NCBI GenBank assembly: GCA_018417955.1
Contig: JACTVC010000001.1
Location: forward strand, 496,001-560,000
Source of the DNA: Laccaria trichodermophora
Taxonomy: Eukaryota; Basidiomycota; Agaricomycetes; Agaricales; Hydnangiaceae
Reading direction: 5' to 3'
Length of the DNA: 64,000 bases
Below are positions 57,348 through 64,000 of this stretch, one piece after another. Position numbers and translations under genes: made by a program. Position 1 is the stretch's first letter; every line of letters starts with the position of its first letter. Below the pieces are notes generated by a model, which saw only the letters and a list, made by a program, of their open reading frames with translations, searched no databases and was not told where the DNA came from.

Positions 57348-60300
57348 CTAGTGGCTACCACTAGTTATCATATAAAACAGGTAACTGCCTATAGGTCCCT
57401 GTGTATCCATCCACACTCTTTATGATAGGGAATCATTACTGTTACCATGTTTTTTCATTATCATAAAGGCTGCGCTTTTTCATTAAGTGTAGGCAAGGTT
57501 TTGGGCCTCCCTCATAAGGTAGCCTGTGGTTATCATTACCAATTTCATATCTTTTCAAAGCCATATCATTGCAATTTTCATTAGTTGTCTGGCAAGTATC
57601 ATTGGATATTTCATTAACTACATGGGTGATATCATTTTGCGATTTTCAATGGTTACTTTGGCAATATCATTGGAAATTTCATAAGCTACTTGGGCAATAT
57701 CATTGCGATTTTCATAAATTATGTGGCCAGTATCATTGGAAATTTCATTAGCTGGTTGTGCAATATCATTGGCAATTTCATTAGCTACTTGGGCGACATC
57801 ATTGCGATTTTCATTAGCTACTTGGGCAATATCATTGTGATTTTCATTAGCTCCTTTGGCAATATCATTGGAAATTTTATTAGTTACTTGGGCAATATCA
57901 TTGTGATTTTCATTAGCTACTTGGGCGACATCATTGTGATTTTCATTAGCTACTTGGGCAATATCATTGCGATTTTCATTAACTACTTGGGCAATATTAT
58001 TGGTGATTTTTAGTAATCAGGAGAGTGGTCACATGACCAAACTCCAAAAGGGGTCAAAAAAACCAAAGTTGTAGCCCTGCACTGTAGCTTCCCAAATCTG
58101 TTTGAATTATGTTCTGAAGTGCTCCTGTTGTGGAGATATGAGGTAAGTGAATGTCAAAAGTGTCGCATTTTTTTTTTGTTTTTTGTGTTTTTCTCCATGA
58201 AAACAAAACCAAATAACATAATTTCAGTATATTTAGAAAGCTAAAAGAAAGGGCTACAATTATTGTATCATGGGAAAAATGACCAAAAAAGGAAGGTGCA
58301 TGCTCTACTATAAGATTCAGATATAGATTTACTGATAGACTACAAAAAAGTCGGACTTAGACTACACAGTTTACTGATACCCTATAAAAGACTACAAAAG
58401 TCAGACTTAGACTATAAAGTTTGCTGATAGACTACAAAAGACTACAAAGTTTACTAATACACTACAAAAGACTACCAAATTTACTGATAAACTACAAAAA
58501 AGTCAGACTTAGACTACAAAGTTTACTGATAGACTATAAAAGACTACAAAAGTCGGACTTAGACTACAAAAGCTTAGATTTACACTACAAAGTTAGAGTT
58601 AAGGTCAAAAGGTTATCTTGACTACAAAGTTTGTAGTGTCTGCTTTTTGTCATTAGAAAAGTTTGTAGTGTCCGCTTTTTGTCATTACAAAGGTTTGTAG
58701 TGTGCGCTTTTTCATTAGAAAAGTTTGTAGTGACCACTTTTTGAGACTACAAAAGTTTGTAGTGTGCGCTTTTTCATTAGAAACATTTGTAGTGTCCGCT
58801 TTTTTTGTAATTACAAAGGTTTGTAGTGTGCGCTTTTTCATTAGAAAAGTTTGTAGTGTCTGCTTTGTTTATCATTACAATGGTTTGTAGTGTGTGCTTA
58901 TTCATTAGAAAAGTTGGCAGTCTGTTTTTTGGGACTACAAAATCTTGTAGTGTGTGCTTTTTTATTAGAAGAGTTTGTAGCGTCTACTTTTTCATTTAAA
59001 AAGTTTGTAGTTGACATGTAGATTATGGTGTCTCCATCTATGTTATGGGGATGAGGTTGAAGGATTGCCATCATATGCCAGTGCTGCAGCATTAGTTTTT
59101 GGCATCATCCACAAGTTGTCTTTCACATTAGGAAAAGCCTTTCATATTGATACCTCATGTGAGGATATGGCTGAATGATTGACATGACTTTACAAATTGC
59201 TATTGCAACATCATCAGTCTCTCACATCATTCCCAAGTTGGCTATCAAGCTACAGGACACTATTCATGTTGATACCTACTCAATACATGCTCAACTTACA
59301 ACATGACCTCACTTAAAGACACCTCCAAGGATGAATCAACTCATCATCCTATAGCCCTCAAAGAGCTGTATCAAAGTTGACTATGCTTGGGACAGTGTGA
59401 GAGCCAACTTGGTCATGATGTCAAAAACTGGTGATGTCATGTCAATCCTTCAGCCATCCCCACATGAACTTACAATTATGTTTTAAGATATGACAGTAGG
59501 TAGTAATATGAAAGGCTGAGTCCTAAGGTGAAAGACAACTTGTGGATGATGCCAAAAACTAATGCTGCAGCACTGGCATATGATGGCAATCCTTCAACCT
59601 CATCCCCATAACATAGATGGAGACACCATAATCTACATGTCAACTACAAACTTTTTAAATGAAAAAGTAGACACTACAAACTCTTCTAATAAAAAAGCAC
59701 ACACTACAAGATTTTGTAGTCTCAAAACAGACACTGCCAACTTTTCTAATGAATAAGCACACACTACAAACCATTGTAATGATAAACAAAGCAGACACTA
59801 CAAACTTTTCTAATGAAAAAGTGCACACTACAAACCTTTGTAATTACAAAAAAAGCGGACACTACAAATGTTTCTAATGAAAAAGCGCACACTACAAACT
59901 TTTGTAGTCTCAAAAAGTGGTCACTACAAACTTTTCTAATGAAAAAGCGCACACTACAAACCTTTGTAATGACAAAAAGCGGACACTACAAACTTTTCTA
60001 ATGACAAAAAGCAGACACTACAAACTTTGTAGTCAAGATAACCTTTTGACCTTAACTCTAACTTTGTAGTGTAAATCTAAGCTTTTGTAGTCTAAGTCCG
60101 ACTTTTGTAGTCTTTTATAGTCTATCAGTAAACTTTGTAGTCTAAGTCTGACTTTTTTGTAGTCTATCAGTAAATTTGGTAGTCTTTTGTAGTGTATTAG
60201 TAAACTTTGTAGTCTTTTGTAGTCTATCAGCAAACTTTATAGTCTAAGTCTGACTTTTGTAGTCTTTTATAGGGTATCAGTAAACTGTGTAGTCTAAGTC

Positions 60301-62067
60301 CGACTTTTTTGTAGTCTATCAGTAAATCTATATCTGAATCTTATAGTAGAGCATGCACCTTCCTTTTTTGGTCATTTTTCCCATGATACAATAATTGTAG
60401 CCCTTTCTTTTAGCTTTCTAAATATACTGAAATTATGTTATTTGGTTTTGTTTTCATGGAGAAAAACACAAAAAACAAAAAAAAAATGCGACACTTTTGA
60501 CATTCACTTACCTCATATCTCCACAACAGGAGCACTTCAGAACATAATTCAAACAGATTTGGGAAGCTACAGTGCAGGGCTACAACTTTGGTTTTTTTGA
60601 CCCCTTTTGGAGTTTGGTCATGTGACCACTCTCCTGATTACTAAAAATCACCAATAATATTGCCCAAGTAGTTAATGAAAATCGCAATGATGTTGCCCAA
60701 GTAGCCAATGAAATTTCCAATGATATTGCCAAAGGAGCCAATGAAAATCGCAATGATATTGCCCAAGTAGCTAATGAAAATTGCAATGATGTCACCCAAG
60801 TAGCTAATGAAATTGCCAATGATATTGCCCAAGTAACTAATGAAATTTCCAATGATATTGCCAAAGGAGCTAATGAAAATCACAATGATATTGCCCCAGT
60901 AGCTAATGAAAATCACAATGATATTGCCCAAGTAACTAATAAAATTTCCAATGATATTGCCAAAGGAGCTAATGAAAATCACAATGATATTGCCCAAGTA
61001 GCTAATGAAATTGCCAATGATATTGCACAACCAGCTAATGAAATTTCCAATGATACTGGCCACATAATTTATGAAAATCGCAATGATATTGCTCAAGTAG
61101 CTAATGAAAATCACAATGATGTCGCCCAAGTAGCTAATGAAATTGCCAATGATATTGCATAACCAGCTAATGAAATTTCCAATGATACTGGCCACATAAT
61201 TTATGAAAATCGCAATGATATTGCCCAAGTAGCTAATGAAAATCACAATGATGTCGCCCCAGTAGCTAATGAAAATCACAATGATATTGCCCAAGTAACT
61301 AATAAAATTTCCAATGATATTGCCAAAGAAGCTAATGAAAATCACAATGATATTGCCCAAGTAGCTAATGAAAATCACAATGATGTTGCCCAAGTAGCTA
61401 ATGAAATTGCCAATGATATTGCCCAAGTAGCTAATGAAAATCACAATGATATTGCGCAAGTAATTAATATAATTTCCAATGATATTGCCAAAGGAGCTAA
61501 TGAAAATCGCAATGATATTGCCCAAGTAGCTAATGAAAATCGCAATGATATTGTCCAAGTTGCTAATGAAAATCACAATGATATTGCCCCAGTAGCTAAT
61601 GGAAATCACAATGATGTTGCCCAAGTAGCTAATGAAATTGCCAATGATATTGCACAACCAGCTAATGAAATTTCCAATGATACTGGCCACATAATTTATG
61701 AAAATCGCAATGATATTGCCCAAGTAGCTTATGAAATTTCCAATGATATTGCCAAAGTAACCATTGAAAATTGCAAAATGATATCACCCATGTAGCTAAT
61801 GAAATATCCAATGATACTCGCCAGACAACTAATGAAAATTGCAATGATATGGCTTTGAAAAGATATGAAATTGGTAATGATAACCACAGGCTACCTTATG
61901 AGGGAGGCCCAAAACCTTGCCTACACTTAATGAAAAAGTGCAGCCTTTATGATAATGAAAAAACATGGTAACAGTAATGATTCCCTATCATAAAGAGTGT
62001 GGATGGATACACAGGGACCTATAGGCAGTTACCTGTTTTATATGATAAAAGTGGTAGCCACCAGTCG
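57348..62067. mobile_element. Giant palindromic element 4 (4.72 kb) with unequal arrays
   Basis: Left end CACTAGTGGCTACCACTAG and right end GTGGTAGCCACCAGTCG, flanked by AATGCG (57,342-57,347; 62,068-62,073; GAATGCG if the preceding base is counted). Arms: end segment; a 33-bp array (GCTACTTGGGCAATATCATT start); the shared block of about 300 bp; the TACAAAAGTTTGTAG array; then a central unpaired loop near 59,150-59,530. The 33-bp array is about 0.43 kb in the left arm (57,590-58,020) and about 1.14 kb in the right (60,655-61,800). Removing the element with one repeat joins LPRM to RVSNSIMNIFLWVLRKAG, restoring the transposase frame. Confidence 0.9.
60655..61800. repeat. Expanded 33-bp tandem array, right arm of element 4
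   Basis: Units of CCCAAGTAGCTAATGAAA and ATCGCAATGATATTG alternate with variants (CCAAAGGAGCTAATG; CCACATAATTTATG). The minus strand is open for about 360 codons of an 11-residue repeat (IISYLGN/IFISYLG-like), which is explained by the 33-bp period and not taken as a gene. Confidence 0.9.
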
Positions 62068-62073
62068 AATGCG

Positions 62074-63850
62074 AGTTTCAAACTCGATTATGAACATATT
62101 TCTCTGGGTACTTCGCAAAGCAGGCGCTCGAGATGTCCCCTCTTTACACCACCTTCGTCAGGTACAGACTTCTCTCTGGAAGTCATCAGGGGTGCCAACC
62201 GTGCAGCACAAGTCCCCTAAAGGAAACATCTATTCCATGAACGATCCGTGTACCCTAGTGGCTATGGTGCGCAATACAACTGTCTTTATGCTGCATGAAA
62301 CTAATCCATTCTATTTTAGGACTGGGCCAATCCCTTAGTATGCGGTCATATCCGTCGTTATCCAGTAATTCCCCTGGACAGCATTATTTCTGAGGTTTAT
62401 CATGCTCAGAAATGGCGGAAGGATGTCGATCGACATACATTAAGCCCTATGTACGATGCTGGCAACCACCACTACTACATTGATGAACTTGCCCACCTCA
62501 AAAATGGCAATTTTATTATTCCAGTGCGATGGCTAGAGGACACCGAAGGAAACGTCTTTGCGGATGCATATGCTGTTGCTTTTGATGACCAAGTATGGGC
62601 TTTCCACTTGCGATTAGACTTCGATATTGATGGGTGTGGCAGTTTGTCGCCAGTGTTGTTGATGACAATGTGATTTTAGTGAAGTCGTTGGATTTGCAGG
62701 ACAATTTGTTAGACTTGATGGATTGGGGCTGGCTTCCCACCTGGAGCAGTGAGTTGCATGTGTGATCTACGTCGTAAAGCCTGTTTATGAGAAATAGGTC
62801 AAACCATCGAATCTGGATATCCAGCACGTATGCCTAATCCTGACCGCGCGCTAGCAGAAGGAGATCCCCTATACACCAGCTGGATTGATGTCTTCGGTGA
62901 CGACGTGTCTGGAAACAGATCAAAGAGCTGGAATAAACACTGGAATACCTACATCAGCCATTGAAACCTACCCCAAAAGCTTCTTCAGCAGGAATTCCAT
63001 GTACATTTCGTCTCAACGTCACCAGTTGCCAGTGTTTCTGAGCAGTTCCATGGGATTAAGCAGGTTATCGAGTATGTCAAAGTTGCTGTAGTGCAGCTCT
63101 GGGATTAAATAACTAGTAGAGCAACACATAAGAAGCCTGTGAAGGTTCGTCATGGCACTTCAGGAACACAAGTGCGGTTCAAGATCTATGCCAACTCCGG
63201 CCCAGGAGACAACCCCGCCCAGAGCGAAGTCTGTGGCCACATCGGTGGAAATGGAAACCACCCCTGCAGGAAATGCTTTGTTGGCGGGACGCAGCAAGAT
63301 AAAGAAACCGATATTGGGTTCCATAGCCTCTTCAAGGTAGATCAGTACTTTTTCTCGTTGCCTGTACTTACTTACTTGAGATATCCAGGCCAGTGTTGCT
63401 CGTTCCGCAAAAGGGATCCTCTTGGATGTCAAATCCCAGGTTGAACTGGCCTGTCTGGGTATCGCCCAGAATGTACAGAACCGGCAGACTAAGAATGGTG
63501 TCAAAGATGCCTATACCCAATTCTGGATTGATGACCTTATAGCTCGTGTGCGAATACTGCGCAAGAACCACCCTGAACGGACCACACTTGATATCCAGGC
63601 GGAACTATTGACCTGGGTACATGAGCACGAAAATGACATCTATAACCCCTTTTTAACATTGGACGGTGAGAGCTTCCCAGAAATATGCAGTTGCCATCTG
63701 ACTAAATCTGACAGGGTTCAACCCGCCTATTGATACGCCTGTCGAAATCCTTCACACCATTCTTCTGGGTGTCGTCAAATACTTGTGGCATGGCTCACAT
63801 ACCCCATGGACAGCGAGTCAAAAACAAATCTATGCTGTTCACTTGCAATC
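62074..63850 (+). pseudogene. KDZ transposase, central catalytic piece
   Basis: In order: RVSNSIMNIFLWVLRKAGAR, HHLRQVQTSLWKSSGVPT, an intron, [74 protein letters not shown] and [20 protein letters not shown]. Then YISH is followed by TGA (62,962-62,964) and [38 protein letters not shown] (a C/H zinc cluster), QFWIDDLIARVRILRKNHPE and [20 protein letters not shown] with LWHGSHTPW. These are hallmark strings of basidiomycete KDZ transposases. Six or so introns are inferred. The in-frame TGA (CGA or similar expected) and the insertions make this copy inactive. It is cut again at 63,851. Confidence 0.85.
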
Positions 63851-64000
63851 CACTAGTAGCTGCACTCTACATCGATGTATTTATGGCAGCTGCCATGGCA
63901 AAACTTGATCAGCTACCGTGAGGGAATGAAATGAAATTTCATTGATTCACAGCACCCATTTCATTCAAAATGATTCATTCTGTTTCATTGATTCACGGCA
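63851..64000. mobile_element. Palindromic element 3-type copy, left end only (runs off right edge)
   Basis: The last 150 bp of the window match 53,321-53,470 with one difference (GCCATGG here, GCCGTGG there). It begins CACTAGTAGC directly after the transposase codon string for YAVHLQ, so it is a separate insertion into the KDZ gene. Its right half lies outside the window. Confidence 0.85.

Noticed and set aside
60641..61723. 360-codon minus-strand open frame of an 11-residue repeat
   Set aside because: It exactly follows the 33-bp tandem array of palindrome 4. The mirror arm has a shorter version, and there is no family motif or splice support.

Overview
The window looks like nuclear DNA of a mushroom-forming basidiomycete (Agaricomycetes). 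Genes carry many short introns of about 42-60 bp, and the products match fungal families: a chitin synthase with the fungal N-terminal domain, a Bli-3-type flavoprotein, an FLVCR-like MFS transporter and a KDZ-type transposase. No species is named because nothing here fixes one.

Bases 1 to about 22,000 are a compact housekeeping block. In order: an F-box-like fragment (-), a Bli-3-like FMN protein (-), Tim17 (-), a zf-4CXXC_R1 nuclear protein (+), a Sws1/ZSWIM7 SWIM-finger protein (-), Trm11 tRNA methyltransferase (+), an FLVCR-like transporter (-), a WBP4-like splicing factor (+), a DUF1771-Smr protein (-), a chitin synthase (+), a DapA-family aldolase (+) and an R3H-associated protein (+). 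Several are tight divergent pairs; the Sws1 and Trm11 start codons are 28 bp apart.

Bases 22,000 to 34,000 are a transition zone. It holds two copies of an unrecognised gene family (22.1-22.96 kb and 31.6-32.4 kb), a VapD-like (Cas2-fold) gene, a decayed SEC13 copy, a decayed SPT23/MGA2-like transcription factor with an internal inversion, a SINE candidate, and a 1.4-kb hAT-like element with a perfect 8-bp target duplication.

Bases 34,000 to 64,000 are nested mobile DNA. First comes a 3.9-kb LTR element with no recognisable genes. Then comes a locus in which a KDZ transposase (+) and an OTT_1508-like deaminase (-) diverge from a 160-bp gap. A gag-only Gypsy-type element (372-bp LTRs, CTATC target duplication) has split the transposase. 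Four complete giant palindromes and the start of a fifth share the end CACTAGTGGCTACCA or a variant. One split the deaminase, two split the Gypsy gag, and two split the transposase. For three of them, removing the palindrome and one 6-bp repeat restores the host reading frame.

Main points of interest: (1) the family of kilobase-scale palindromes, which looks undescribed and whose transcripts would fold into long double-stranded RNA; (2) the KDZ-deaminase pair as a possible cargo system; (3) recent differences between repeat copies that are all CpG to TpG/CpA, pointing to methylation-linked deamination; (4) a VapD-like gene in a fungus. All functional calls come from reading the sequence by eye; no database search was run.
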